In this document: positions 36,022 to 44,815 of the stretch, piece by piece
How the letters are laid out: each line of letters starts with the position of its first letter
How positions within the stretch are numbered: the stretch's first letter is position 1
NCBI RefSeq assembly: GCF_002192455.1
Contig: NZ_CP021744.1
Coordinates: 62,001-126,000, forward strand
DNA length: 64,000 bases
From: Streptomyces albireticuli
GTDB lineage: Bacteria > Actinomycetota > Actinomycetes > Streptomycetales > Streptomycetaceae
Direction of reading: 5' to 3'
The notes under the pieces: model-generated
Databases searched by the model: none
What the model saw: the letters and a program-made list of their open reading frames with translations, nothing else
Told to the model about the DNA's origin: nothing
Position numbers and translations under genes: made by a program

Positions 36022-37049
36022 CTACCGGGTCAGGCGGAGGTCCCAGCCAGGGACGTCGCTGTCCATGCCGGGGTCCAGGGCCGGGGTGTAGGAGTCGGGG
36101 GCGGGGCGCCCGGCGTCCTCCCATGCGGCGAGCCAGCCCCGGAGCACGGTCAGCGACGCGGAGTCGGCGAGGATCCGGCCGTCCTTGTGGACCACGGCGG
36201 CGGAGTCGCGGGTCGAGTGGCCCAGGCCGAGGACATCGGCCTGAAGTTGCGTCATCGTCAGCCGGGAACCGGTGGCGGCCAGCCAGACGCGCAGGCTGGA
36301 CCAGTCGATCTTCTCGCCTTGGTACTGCTCGGTGTGGCCGGGCTCTCGCAGCTGGTCCAGGACCGTACGGGCCCCGGTGCGAAGCCAGTCGTCCTGCTCG
36401 CGCCAGGCGATCGACACCCACGAGGCGGCCGGGACGCGGTTCTCCCAGTCGACCCACCGGGCCGGGACCGAGAAGTCGGTCCGGGCAGAGCCGGCGGTCT
36501 CGATGTAGGTGCCGGGGAAGATCTCCTCGACGTGCGGCTGCCGTCACGGATACGGATCCTGGTGCCGATGGCCAGGCTCGGCACCGCCGCGACCGGCAGC
36601 GTGGCGACGATCAGGCCGCCCTCGACGGTCTGGTCCACCCACGCCTTCGGCAGCAGGGGCGGGGTGCACCAGGCGCCGAGGCGGTCGTACGGGCCCCGCT
36701 CGGGGTGTCCGGCGGTGCCGTCCGTGGTGAAGCAGCGGATGTTGTTCAGCCCGCGTTCGGCGTGGATGCGGTTGGCCCAGCAGGTCAGGAACGGGTCGAT
36801 GTCCAGGCTGGTGACCGACCCGGTCGGGCCGACGAGTCCGGCGAGCAGGCCGCCGGTCAGGCCGGTGCCGACGTCGCCGACCTTCATGCCCGGCCGGACG
36901 TCGAGGTAGGTCAGGTCCCGGTGGACGAAGACGGGGTTCGTGCGGTGGATGGTCGGGCCACGGTCGCCGTTGTGGGTGTAGTGCCGCTCAGGGACTTTCT
37001 CAGCGGCGGCAGCGACGGAAGCGGCGATGGCGGTGGTCATCGGTGTCAC
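36022..37049 (-). pseudogene. PIMT-like methyltransferase, frameshifted
   Basis: Two overlapping frames join into one protein. The N-terminal frame (from ATG 37049) contains HYTHNGDRGPTIHRTNPVF and the SAM motif VGDVGTGLTGGLLAG (57-71). The C-terminal part, read one frame over, runs PHVEEIFPGTYIETAGSART to its stop at 36022. The shift falls at 36536-36545, where one base appears missing after GACGG. The protein resembles protein L-isoaspartyl methyltransferases (PIMT), which in lasso and graspetide clusters methylate Asp and lead to aspartimide. It is divergent from the XRE regulator of the lasso locus. Confidence 0.72.
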
Positions 37050-37343
37050 TCCTTCGTGGATGATCGGGACGCGTTCCTCAACTGCTCCGAGTGGGTGAGG
37101 GACACGAGTGGACGAGGCGCCAGGTTGACGCGCTCAGATGACGAGCGCGGCGTGGTGGTGCCATCCGGCCTCAGGTGTATTCGCCGACCGGGCCGCCATT
37201 AGTGATCGAGCCTCGCTCGCTGCCGTGTGGGATGCGCCCAGCCGTATGCGGGGATGAGTACGAGGGCGGTCGATGAAGGGGGAACGCGCGGTGGAATCCA
37301 TATGTGCTGAGCCGACCACGGATCACCAGGCGGGAGGATGACT

Positions 37344-38117
37344 GTGGCCGGGCTGACAGGCGGAGAGTCGGCGTTGAGACGTGCGCGTACGGCAAGGAAT
37401 CTGACGCTGGAGGAGGCCGCCGACAACCTGAACGAGATCACTGGGGGCGCGACGGACGCGAGTCTGCTCAGCGCGTGGGAGACCGGCCGGCGCCGGACCG
37501 GGGCGAAGAACCGGGCTGGGCTGTGCCAGCTGTACCGGGAACGCCCCGAGGTGCTGTTCGCCCACCAGGACGGAGAGGCCACCAGCGTGCTGGAGACCTC
37601 CGGCACGGCGGTGGTCGTCAAGGTGCTCACCCGCTGGACCGACCTGATCGAAGCGATGGTCAGTGTCGCCTCCAGCGCCCGCGAACAGCTGGTCGTCACC
37701 GGCAGCCGGAGCCGGGAGAAGGCGTATCTGGCGGCGATCGAAACGGCCGTGGCCCAGCACCCGGACCTGGTCCACTACCGGGTGCTCTACGGCCCACCCC
37801 GGCACCGCACGCTCGCCGACCACCTCGTGCGGCTGCTGGAGCTGCGCGACCCGACCGCCCGCCGCAACGGCGTCAAGACGCTCCACATCGGGATGGTCGA
37901 ACCGGCAGCAGCGCTGGAACGCTTCTTCGTGGCCTCGGAGACACAAGCGGTCGTGCCGCTGCCGTCCTTCCACGGCGCGGAAGGGTTCGACTGCGGCGTC
38001 TTACTCAGTCGCGAGGCCGCGGTGGGTCTGGTCCACCATGGGCGGGAGGCGTGTGCTTCGGCGCGGCCGGTGGAGACGATCGAGGCCGTCCGCGCGCTGC
38101 CGGTCCGGCACAACTGA
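37344..38117 (+). CDS. XRE-family regulator with C-terminal sensor domain
   Basis: The 257-residue protein has an N-terminal helix-turn-helix (LRRARTARNLTLEEAADNLN, SLLSAWETGRRRTGAKNRAG) and a longer C-terminal domain with VVKVLTRWTDLIEAMVSVAS. I place the start at GTG 37344, six bases after GGGAGG (37332-37337); ATG 37338 is too close to the site. It is divergent from the PIMT-like gene and upstream of the M20 and lasso genes, so it probably regulates this cluster. Confidence 0.82.
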   Translation: MAGLTGGESALRRARTARNLTLEEAADNLNEITGGATDASLLSAWETGRRRTGAKNRAGLCQLYRERPEVLFAHQDGEATSVLETSGTAVVVKVLTRWTDLIEAMVSVASSAREQLVVTGSRSREKAYLAAIETAVAQHPDLVHYRVLYGPPRHRTLADHLVRLLELRDPTARRNGVKTLHIGMVEPAAALERFFVASETQAVVPLPSFHGAEGFDCGVLLSREAAVGLVHHGREACASARPVETIEAVRALPVRHN

Positions 38118-38132
38118 TGTGGTGGGAGAAGC

Positions 38133-39317
38133 GTGAGCGAGAACCTTCAGCAGGCTCGGATGGCGTCCGTGATCGAGCTCGCCCAGGAACTGATCCGGCG
38201 GCCGAGCCGAGGTGGGATCGACAACTATGGACCGGTCCTCGGCGTGCTGGAGGACTGGCTCAACGACCGCGCCGTACCTCACCGTCGTTTGTACGGCGAC
38301 GCAGGTGAGCTGGTGGGGCTGCTCGTGGAGATCTCGGGGGGTCGGCCGGGCCAGTGGTGGACACTGGATGCCTGCGTGGACACCGCCCCGTACGGCGACG
38401 AGAACGCCTGGTCCTTCCCGCCGGCCAGCGGGGACGTGGTGGACGGCTGGCTGCTCGGCCGCGGGGCGGCCGACTCCAAGCTCGCCGTCGCCATGTTCTG
38501 CCACATCGCCGACGACCTCATGCCCCGCGCCGCTGACCTGAACGGCGGGCTAGCCATGCTCCTGGACGTCGACGAGCACACCGGCGGCTTCGGCGGTGCC
38601 CGCGCCTACCTCGCCGACCCGCGCGCGGCCCGCCCTGCCGGGGTGATGATCGGCTACCCCGGGCTGGACGAGGTCGTGGTCGGCGGCCGGGGCCTGTGGC
38701 GGGCCACCCTCGCAGTGCACGCCCCCTCCGGGCACTCCGGATCCAGCAAGACCGTGGTCGGTGCGATCACCCGGGCCGCCCACCTCGTACGGCTTCTCGA
38801 CGAGGCGGAACTGCCTGGTGTGGACGGGGCGTCGGGGTTTCCCCTGCCGCCGAAGCTGTCGGTGACCTCCGTCCACGGAGGCCAGGGCTTCTCCGTCACC
38901 CCGGACCGGTGCGAGCTGAACGTGGACGTACGCACAACCCCCGGCTTCGACGCGCACGACGCCGAGACGCTGGTCCGCAAGGCGGTCGCCGAGCTCGACG
39001 CGGAGTTGCCTGCCCCTGCGTCCACCGAGGTCACTCCGGTCGCGGCCTGGCCGCCGTTCCGCCTGGCCGAGGACGAGCAGCCCGCCGCCGCCCTGCTGGG
39101 CGCCGCCGCCGAGATGGGACTTGCGGTCAAGGCGAAGACCGCAGGGCCGTCGAACATCGGCAACCTGCTGGCCGGTGAGGGCATCCCGGCCACGGCCGGT
39201 TTCGGGGTGCCGTACGAGGGGCTGCACGGCATCGACGAACGTGCCCACCTCGCCGAGCTGCCCCAGGTCTACGCCGTCTACCAGCGGGCCGTCCTCAACC
39301 TCCTCAAGGCGGGCTGA
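38133..39317 (+). CDS. M20-family peptidase-like protein with altered metal ligands
   Basis: The 394-residue protein has the M20 (ArgE/DapE/CPG2) fold, including the GRGAADSKLAV loop (109-119) and the LHGIDERAHL region near the C terminus. Two dinuclear-zinc positions differ from the canonical motif: His is Cys81 in TLDACVDTAP, and the second Glu of the DEE motif is His149 in DVDEHTGG. Asp83, Asp114 and Glu148 are kept. Cys and His can still bind metal, so the enzyme may work with other metal preferences. Its position between the regulator and the lasso precursor suggests a role in trimming or resistance. Confidence 0.82.
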   Translation: MSENLQQARMASVIELAQELIRRPSRGGIDNYGPVLGVLEDWLNDRAVPHRRLYGDAGELVGLLVEISGGRPGQWWTLDACVDTAPYGDENAWSFPPASGDVVDGWLLGRGAADSKLAVAMFCHIADDLMPRAADLNGGLAMLLDVDEHTGGFGGARAYLADPRAARPAGVMIGYPGLDEVVVGGRGLWRATLAVHAPSGHSGSSKTVVGAITRAAHLVRLLDEAELPGVDGASGFPLPPKLSVTSVHGGQGFSVTPDRCELNVDVRTTPGFDAHDAETLVRKAVAELDAELPAPASTEVTPVAAWPPFRLAEDEQPAAALLGAAAEMGLAVKAKTAGPSNIGNLLAGEGIPATAGFGVPYEGLHGIDERAHLAELPQVYAVYQRAVLNLLKAG

Positions 39318-39457
39318 CACCTCCCAGGCGCATCCCATATTTCTCCCAGATCCACTCCCAGCAAGTCCCCAGCTCCGTCTCTGGGAACGGATCTTCGATC
39401 GCGGTGACATGGAGACAGCACCACTTCCACATCCACCGATGACAAGGGAGGCCGGCT

Positions 39458-39619
39458 ATGGCCGAGCAGACCGTCACCATCAAGCCCGTCGAGGACAAGC
39501 CCGCGGCGACGCCGCGCGTCACCTTCGCGCCGCAGATCAGCACCCACCCGGTGGCCACCCTCACCCTGGGCCGCCAGACGTTCAACGACTCGGACAAGGA
39601 CAACTACTTCGAGGGCTGA
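39458..39619 (+). CDS. lasso peptide precursor (candidate core G38-G53)
   Basis: A 53-residue peptide (ATG 39458 after AAGGGAGG) directly upstream of the lasso cyclase. The leader contains RVTFAPQIS and ends ATLTL. The typical Thr at position -2 (Thr36) and Gly as core residue 1 (Gly38) are present. The core would be GRQTFNDSDKDNYFEG, with Asp7 and Asp9 as possible macrolactam partners for Gly1. The usual Tyr-xx-Pro leader motif is only partly kept (Phe23-Ala-Pro25). Inference: the ring is 7 or 9 residues; mass spectrometry would decide. Confidence 0.78.
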   Translation: MAEQTVTIKPVEDKPAATPRVTFAPQISTHPVATLTLGRQTFNDSDKDNYFEG

Positions 39620-39707
39620 CACGTCCTCACCGAGCACCCCGGGGGCCGGCCGCACGACAGCCGGCCCCCGGGCGCGTCACGGAGCTGGTCGAAGGGGAGG
39701 CAAGCAG

Positions 39708-41459
39708 ATGGAACAGGAGTGGCTGACCGGCGGCACAGCCGCCGTCGATGGAGTAGTAATCGAAGGGCTGGGCGACCTGCGCCGGGCTCCCGGCACACGG
39801 GTACAGGTGGCCTGCGAGGGGCCGGTTGGCCTCGTGGTCGTGGGCGACTGCCCCGTCACCCAGGAGGAGCTGAGGGCCGCCCTACCGGCGACGCGGGTGG
39901 GCCAGTGGGCCGGACTCACCCGGTGGCCCGGCTCGTACTGGGTGGTCGCCGACAACGGGCGGCAGCGGTTCGTGTGCGGCGACCTGGCCGGTTCCCGGGC
40001 CGTCTACTACACGCTGCGCGGCAACGAGGCCGCGTGGGCAAGCCAGGCTCGGCTGCTGGAGCAGGACAGGCGGCTCACGCCGGACCTGCCGCTGGTGGCG
40101 GCCAGGCTCACCGTGGGCGAGCACCACTGGCCCCACCGCACCCCGTACGAACAGATCCGCGTGGTGCCCGGCGGCTTCGGACTGCTGCTCGCGCCAGAGG
40201 CACCGCCGCAACTCGTCGATGTCAACGGTGTCGATCCCGTCGACGAGCTCCGCGAAGGGGCCGTGCGGTTCGGGCAGGCGCTCACCAACGCCGTCCAGCA
40301 CCGCGTCCGCGTCAGCGGCGGCGCGGTGGGCGCCGACCTGTCGGGTGGGCTGGACTCCTCGGCGGCCGTCGTACTCGCTGCCGACGCCGGGACCGTGCAC
40401 GCGGTGACCTACACCGACGGCTACACCAGCGGGGAGGATATGGCATTCGCCTCCCGCATCGCCGAGCACACCGGCGCCCGGCACACGGTCGCCACCGGAG
40501 GCGACGAGCAACTGCCGTTCGGCTTCCCCGCCGGACAGCCGTCCGAGGCGGAGCCGGTGCTGGCGGCGGCCATGTACGCCATGGACGCTGCCTACCTGCG
40601 CCCCGTGCAGGGGCTGCCGCTTCACCTGACCGGGCATGGCGGGGACATCGTCCTCGACGCCTCCAGCTCCTGCTGGGTCCGCCTCCTGCAGGACGGCCAC
40701 CGCCGCGAGGCCCACCGACAGGTGGCGGCATTCGCCCGGCTCCGTAACACCGCGCCGGGCCCGTACTGGAAGGCCCTCAAGCACGCCGCTGACCTCGGCC
40801 GCAGCGGTGCTCTGGAGCGTGCCGCCGAGACCCTGGAACACGGTCCGGTCACACCACAGACGACGGTTGCCGGATGGTCGTGGTGCCGTCTGGGGGCCGG
40901 AGCGTCCTGGCTGACCGCTGACGGCCGTCACCAGGTCGCCGCGCTGCTGCGGCAGGCCGCCGGTGACCAGCAGCCGGAGCTGGCGGACGAGTTCGACCAG
41001 TGGGCCGCCCTGCGGTCGGTGGGCACCTCGGCCCGCGGCTGGGCCCCATACGGCCACGCGCTCGGTATCCGGCCGGTGTACCCGTACCTGGACAACCAGG
41101 TTGTCCGGGCCGCGTTCGGCGTGCCAGCCCTCGCCCGGCGGGGTCTGGTGGCCTACAAGCCGCTGCTACGGGCCGCGCTGCCCGAGCTCCCGGACTGGCT
41201 GACCTCCCGCCGGTCGAAAGGCTCGTTCACCGCCCAGCGCATCGCCGGGCTGGCCCGGCACCGGGATCGGCTCGACGAACTGACCGCTTCCAGTCCGCTC
41301 GCGGCCGCTGGGCTGATCGACCCCGCAGCCGTCCGTACCTCGCTAGCTCAGACGGCCCGGGGGCAGAGCGCCACGGTGATCGCCGACCTGCACCAGTTGA
41401 TCGTGACGTGCTGGTGGCTCAGTGGTCAGACGACCAGGAGGGAGGTGGCAGCGTGCTGA
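39708..41459 (+). CDS. lasso cyclase (asparagine synthetase-like)
   Basis: The 583-residue protein is an AsnB homologue with an N-terminal glutamine-amidotransferase-like domain lacking the catalytic Cys2, and a synthetase domain with the ATP-pyrophosphatase motif SGGLDSSAA (212-220). Lasso cyclases use ATP to activate an Asp/Glu side chain and close the macrolactam ring with the core N terminus. It sits between the precursor and the RRE gene, the standard order. Its stop is overlapped by the RRE start (GTG 41453). Confidence 0.93.
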   Translation: MEQEWLTGGTAAVDGVVIEGLGDLRRAPGTRVQVACEGPVGLVVVGDCPVTQEELRAALPATRVGQWAGLTRWPGSYWVVADNGRQRFVCGDLAGSRAVYYTLRGNEAAWASQARLLEQDRRLTPDLPLVAARLTVGEHHWPHRTPYEQIRVVPGGFGLLLAPEAPPQLVDVNGVDPVDELREGAVRFGQALTNAVQHRVRVSGGAVGADLSGGLDSSAAVVLAADAGTVHAVTYTDGYTSGEDMAFASRIAEHTGARHTVATGGDEQLPFGFPAGQPSEAEPVLAAAMYAMDAAYLRPVQGLPLHLTGHGGDIVLDASSSCWVRLLQDGHRREAHRQVAAFARLRNTAPGPYWKALKHAADLGRSGALERAAETLEHGPVTPQTTVAGWSWCRLGAGASWLTADGRHQVAALLRQAAGDQQPELADEFDQWAALRSVGTSARGWAPYGHALGIRPVYPYLDNQVVRAAFGVPALARRGLVAYKPLLRAALPELPDWLTSRRSKGSFTAQRIAGLARHRDRLDELTASSPLAAAGLIDPAAVRTSLAQTARGQSATVIADLHQLIVTCWWLSGQTTRREVAAC

Positions 41460-41749
41460 TCCCCGCCCTCCACGTTCACCACAACACGGGGCCGGACGGC
41501 ACGGCGGTGATCGACGTGAAGCGGGAGACGTGGCTGATGCTCGATCAGGACGCTTCCCGGATCTGGCACGCGATCACCGTCCGCGGTGGCACCGCCAGGC
41601 TCGCCGATGAGATCGCCGTCCCTACCGGCCAGGACCCACAGCAGGTCAGCGGTCAGATTGTCGCGTTCGTCGACGATCTGGTGGCTGCCGGCGTGCTCGT
41701 CGACACCGACCGGCCGCGGCGAGCACGGCGAAAGCGGTGGCGTCGATGA
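41453..41749 (+). CDS. RRE/PqqD-like leader-binding protein (lasso B1)
   Basis: A 98-residue PqqD-fold protein: VIDVKRETWLMLDQDASRIW, then helices with GTARLADEIAVPTG and VDDLVAAGVLVDTDRP. It binds the precursor leader and brings it to the peptidase and cyclase. GTG 41453 overlaps the cyclase stop; GGAGG lies 7 bases before. Its own stop overlaps ATG 41746 of the peptidase gene. Confidence 0.9.
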   Translation: MLIPALHVHHNTGPDGTAVIDVKRETWLMLDQDASRIWHAITVRGGTARLADEIAVPTGQDPQQVSGQIVAFVDDLVAAGVLVDTDRPRRARRKRWRR

Positions 41750-42162
41750 CGGTCATGGTCCCCACCGCCCGGCCCACCGCTCCATGGCGCGACCGGTTGG
41801 TGGCCGCCCTCGCGCTCGCCCTCTCCCTGGCCGTGAGTCCGTTGCCACTGCGCTGGAAGCTCGCCGCCGTGCGGCTGCTGCGCGGCCTGCCGTACGCACG
41901 CTTGGCCCGGCTCGAAGCCCTCTACACCGCGGTTCAGGCGGTGATTCCCTCGTGGTGGCCGGGCCGGATCGCGTGCGCCGAGATCAGTCTCGCTACCGTC
42001 ATCGCGACCGCCCTCACCTGCCGCCAGGCCCGCTGGGTACACGGCGCCCGCTTCATGCCTCACGCCGCACACGCCTGGGCGGAGGTCCCCGAGGGCGCGG
42101 TCGGCCGGGACATCGGCGACGCCGTCGACCGGCCCTGGATGCCAGTCCTCGCCGAGCCGTAG
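41746..42162 (+). CDS. lasso leader peptidase (B2, transglutaminase-like)
   Basis: The 138-residue protein has the lasso B2 Cys-His-Asp arrangement: WWPGRIACAEISLAT (nucleophile Cys), HAWAEVPE (His) and IGDAVDRPW (Asp). It removes the leader at the Thr(-2)-x-core site. The N terminus is basic and hydrophobic (PWRDRLVAALALALSLAVS). Its ATG overlaps the RRE stop (ATGA). A strong hairpin follows. Confidence 0.9.
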   Translation: MTVMVPTARPTAPWRDRLVAALALALSLAVSPLPLRWKLAAVRLLRGLPYARLARLEALYTAVQAVIPSWWPGRIACAEISLATVIATALTCRQARWVHGARFMPHAAHAWAEVPEGAVGRDIGDAVDRPWMPVLAEP

Positions 42163-42177
42163 AGAGGCCCTGGGCTG

Positions 42178-42221
42178 CCGTGGTCCGGGGCTGGCCCGAG
42201 CCTCCCCACCCCGGACCACGG
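42178..42221 (+). terminator. hairpin between lasso peptidase and transporter genes
   Basis: CCGTGGTCCGGGG (42178-42190) pairs perfectly with CCCCGGACCACGG (42209-42221). It lies 15 bases after the peptidase stop and would end the lasso operon, so the transporter needs its own promoter or limited readthrough. Confidence 0.75.
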
Positions 42222-42337
42222 ATTCACTCGATCGAATGAAAGCGCACGGGGTGGCTGACGGCAGGGGCCGGTCGACCAGCGGCGACGCGGGCCTGCCGGA
42301 ACAATCCCGTTGCCCAGCGGCCTCGTTCAGCTCCCTG

Positions 42338-44227
42338 ATGGGGTTCGTGAGTTCTTCCGTATCCTCGCCGCCCGTCGCCGCCGCGGGCCAGCCGCCGGTC
42401 ATGTGCCTGGCCTCCGACCGGCACTTCGAGGCGAGCGTCAACCTGTCCACGTGGGCCATAGCACGCCGTCTGCCCCACACCCTCGCCGAGGCGGCCCGGC
42501 TCGGTTGGCGCACCGACCGCCGGGCCGTGCTGGCCCTGCTGATCTGCCAGATCGGCGCCGCCGCCCTCACCGCGACCGCGCTCGCAGCCACCACCCGCGT
42601 GCTGGCTACCGTCTTCACCGGAGGCGACATCGCCGCCGGCCTGCGCGAGAACCTGACCACCGTGGTGGTCCTCACCCTCGCGGCCTCCGGCCGCTACCTG
42701 CTGGACGCTGCAGCCCGCGCGTCCGCCGCCCGGCTCGCACCGAAGGCCGTGCGCGAGGCCGACCTTGAGGTCATCACCACGGCGACCGCCGCCGAGCTGG
42801 TGGCGTATGAGAACCCGGACTTCGAGGACGCCCACGCCGCCGCCTCCGACGGCGCGGAGAAGACCGGCGACCTCATCCTCGACGCCCAGCTCCTCACGTC
42901 CGCGGCGGCACGGATGGCCGCCGCAGCGACGGTCGTCACCCTTCTGCACCCGGTGATGCTCCCCTTGCTGGTCCTCTCCGTCGTCCCCTGCGCGTGGGGC
43001 GCCGTACGCGGCGCTCGGATCGAGCACGCCGCCCACCACCGCAACCTCGCCGACTCCCGGCTCCGCAACGTGTTCCGGTCGTACACCACTGAGCGCAACA
43101 CCGCCGACGAGGTCCGCGCGGGCACCATGGCCGCCTTCCTCATCCGGCAGTACCGCGTCGTCTCCGGCCGCCTGGAGGCCGAGCAGCTCAAGGCCACCCG
43201 GCAGGCTCTGGTGGTGCAGGGGATCGGTGACGCACTCACCGCGGTTGGCACCGCTGCGACCTGGGGCGTGCTCGTGCTCCTGGTAGCGAGTGGCCGGATG
43301 GAGCTTGCGGTCGCGGGGACCGCAGCCTTGGCGGTAAGGACCTCTATGGCGGCTCTTGCGACGACGGTGCGCGCCGGGGCCCGGCTGTTCCGCACCTCGC
43401 TGTCCCTGGACGACTGGGCCCGCTTCCTGGCCGTGGCCAAGCCGTGGACGACCCGCCGCGGCTCGGTCCCGATCGCCGAGGACGGGCCGCTGGTGATCAC
43501 TGCCATGGACGTCTCCTTCACCTACCCCGGCGCCCGCGCCCCCGCGCTCGACGGCATCAACCTGGACCTCAAGCGCGGTGAGGTAATCGCCCTGGTCGGC
43601 GAGAACGGCGCCGGCAAGAGCACCCTCGCCCGCATCCTGACCGGCCTCTTCCTGCCCACCAGCGGTTCAGTGCGGTGGGACGGAGTGGACCTGGCGGACG
43701 CCGACCCGGCCGGGGTGCTCGCCAAGGTGGCGCTCGTGCCGCAGGACTACACCCGCTGGCCGCTGGCCGCCCGCGAGAACATCACCCTCGGCCAGCCCCG
43801 CCCCGACGGCGACGCCGCCGTGCGCGCCGCCGCTGAGGCAGCCGGCGCCGACACCGTCATCGCCGCGCTGCCCCACGGACTGGATACCTCACTGGCCCGA
43901 TCCTGGTGGGGAGGGCATGACCTGTCCGGCGGGCAGTGGCAGCGCGTCGCGGTCGCTCGCGCCTTCCATCGCGATGCCCCCGTCCTCGTGATGGACGAGC
44001 CGACCGCCGCCCTCGACGCCCGTGCCGAGCACCGGATTTACACCCGGCTCAGGGCACTCGCCGAGGGACGGGCGACCGTGTTCGTCACCCATCGGCTGGC
44101 CAACACCCGCCTCGCCGACCGCATCATCGTGCTCAACCACGGCCGCATCGAGCAGATGGGTGCGTACGACGAGCTGGCACACCAAGGGCTGTTCCACGAA
44201 CTCCTCAAACTCCAAGAAGACCGGTGA
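42338..44227 (+). CDS. lasso peptide ABC exporter
   Basis: The protein has an N-terminal membrane domain of about six spans (for example VLALLICQIGAAALTATALA and WGVLVLLVASGRMELAVAG) fused to one nucleotide-binding domain: Walker A GENGAGKST, signature LSGGQWQRVAVA, Walker B VLVMDEPTAAL and H-loop VTHRLA. Such half-transporters dimerise and export lasso peptides, also giving immunity. The frame is open from 42236, right after the terminator hairpin. I use ATG 42338 because the extra N-terminal residues lack a ribosome site and family character, but the start is uncertain. Confidence 0.88.
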   Translation: MGFVSSSVSSPPVAAAGQPPVMCLASDRHFEASVNLSTWAIARRLPHTLAEAARLGWRTDRRAVLALLICQIGAAALTATALAATTRVLATVFTGGDIAAGLRENLTTVVVLTLAASGRYLLDAAARASAARLAPKAVREADLEVITTATAAELVAYENPDFEDAHAAASDGAEKTGDLILDAQLLTSAAARMAAAATVVTLLHPVMLPLLVLSVVPCAWGAVRGARIEHAAHHRNLADSRLRNVFRSYTTERNTADEVRAGTMAAFLIRQYRVVSGRLEAEQLKATRQALVVQGIGDALTAVGTAATWGVLVLLVASGRMELAVAGTAALAVRTSMAALATTVRAGARLFRTSLSLDDWARFLAVAKPWTTRRGSVPIAEDGPLVITAMDVSFTYPGARAPALDGINLDLKRGEVIALVGENGAGKSTLARILTGLFLPTSGSVRWDGVDLADADPAGVLAKVALVPQDYTRWPLAARENITLGQPRPDGDAAVRAAAEAAGADTVIAALPHGLDTSLARSWWGGHDLSGGQWQRVAVARAFHRDAPVLVMDEPTAALDARAEHRIYTRLRALAEGRATVFVTHRLANTRLADRIIVLNHGRIEQMGAYDELAHQGLFHELLKLQEDR

Positions 44228-44297
44228 CCCAGTAATCCCCGCGCACAATCGAATTCCGGCGAGCGCCAAGGGATCCCGCTGGAATGCCAGCCCGAAC

Positions 44298-44338
44298 ACA
44301 CTTCAGCCCGTCTCCCGGAAGGGGGCGGGCTGAAGTGT
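44298..44338. terminator. bidirectional hairpin between transporter and second precursor
   Basis: ACACTTCAGCCCG (44298-44310) pairs with CGGGCTGAAGTGT (44326-44338) with a 15-base loop. It ends the transporter mRNA and would end the minus-strand precursor-like message. Confidence 0.75.
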
Positions 44339-44475
44339 TGTGCTGTGTGGGCCCTGCGCAACACGCAGGACTTGACAGAGAAGCCGTCGGCCGTACCGAA
44401 GTTCTCGGTACCGAGAGTCACCTGCTTGACATCACCAGCGTTCAGAACGAGCGGTGCGGCGTAGATCGGCTCCAT
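44338..44475 (-). CDS. second lasso precursor-like gene, 3' end unclear
   Basis: From ATG 44475 (nine bases after AAAGGGAG) the minus strand encodes MEPIYAAPLVLNAGDVKQVT followed by Leu and then GTENFGTADGFSVKSC. This fits the lasso leader motif very well: Tyr5-xx-Pro8, Gly14 and Thr20 at -2, with core Gly22 and Asp30 at core position 9. No stop codon follows in frame before the terminator hairpin; the frame stays open to 44038 inside the transporter gene. The stop may have been lost by a small indel, or the true core is short and the gene is decaying. Coordinates mark only the readable part up to the hairpin. Confidence 0.55.
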
Positions 44476-44683
44476 TGCGTTCATCTCCCTTTGCGGTATT
44501 CACAACTTCGGCGCCTTTCACCGGAGCGCTGCCATGGAGTCAACGCCTCACCAGCCCGCGCCTGCTCCCCGGATGCGGCAGAGGTGTTTAACGTGTTTAC
44601 AGCCCCTTCCTTCAACTCTCCTGACAGGCCAGATTCGTTGGGCACGGCGTGAGATCGCAGAAGACGATCCGAGAGGGGTCACG

Positions 44684-44812
44684 ATGACTGAACCCAATGG
44701 ACGGTTACGAAAAGTCATCGCCGAGCCGGGCATGCCCCAGGACCGCCTGACCACCTCTGCACAGTGCCCGGCCGGCACAGACGGTGCCCGGCCGCGCATC
44801 GCCCACCGCTGA
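44684..44812 (+). pseudogene. truncated regulator remnant
   Basis: A 42-residue frame begins MTEPNGRLRKVIAEPGMPQD, which resembles the N terminus of streptomycete XRE regulators (LRxxIAEAGMSxxxLA), but breaks off before a helix-turn-helix. GAGAGGGG lies upstream of ATG 44684. I read it as a relic of a larger regulator. Confidence 0.5.
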
Positions 44813-44815
44813 CGG

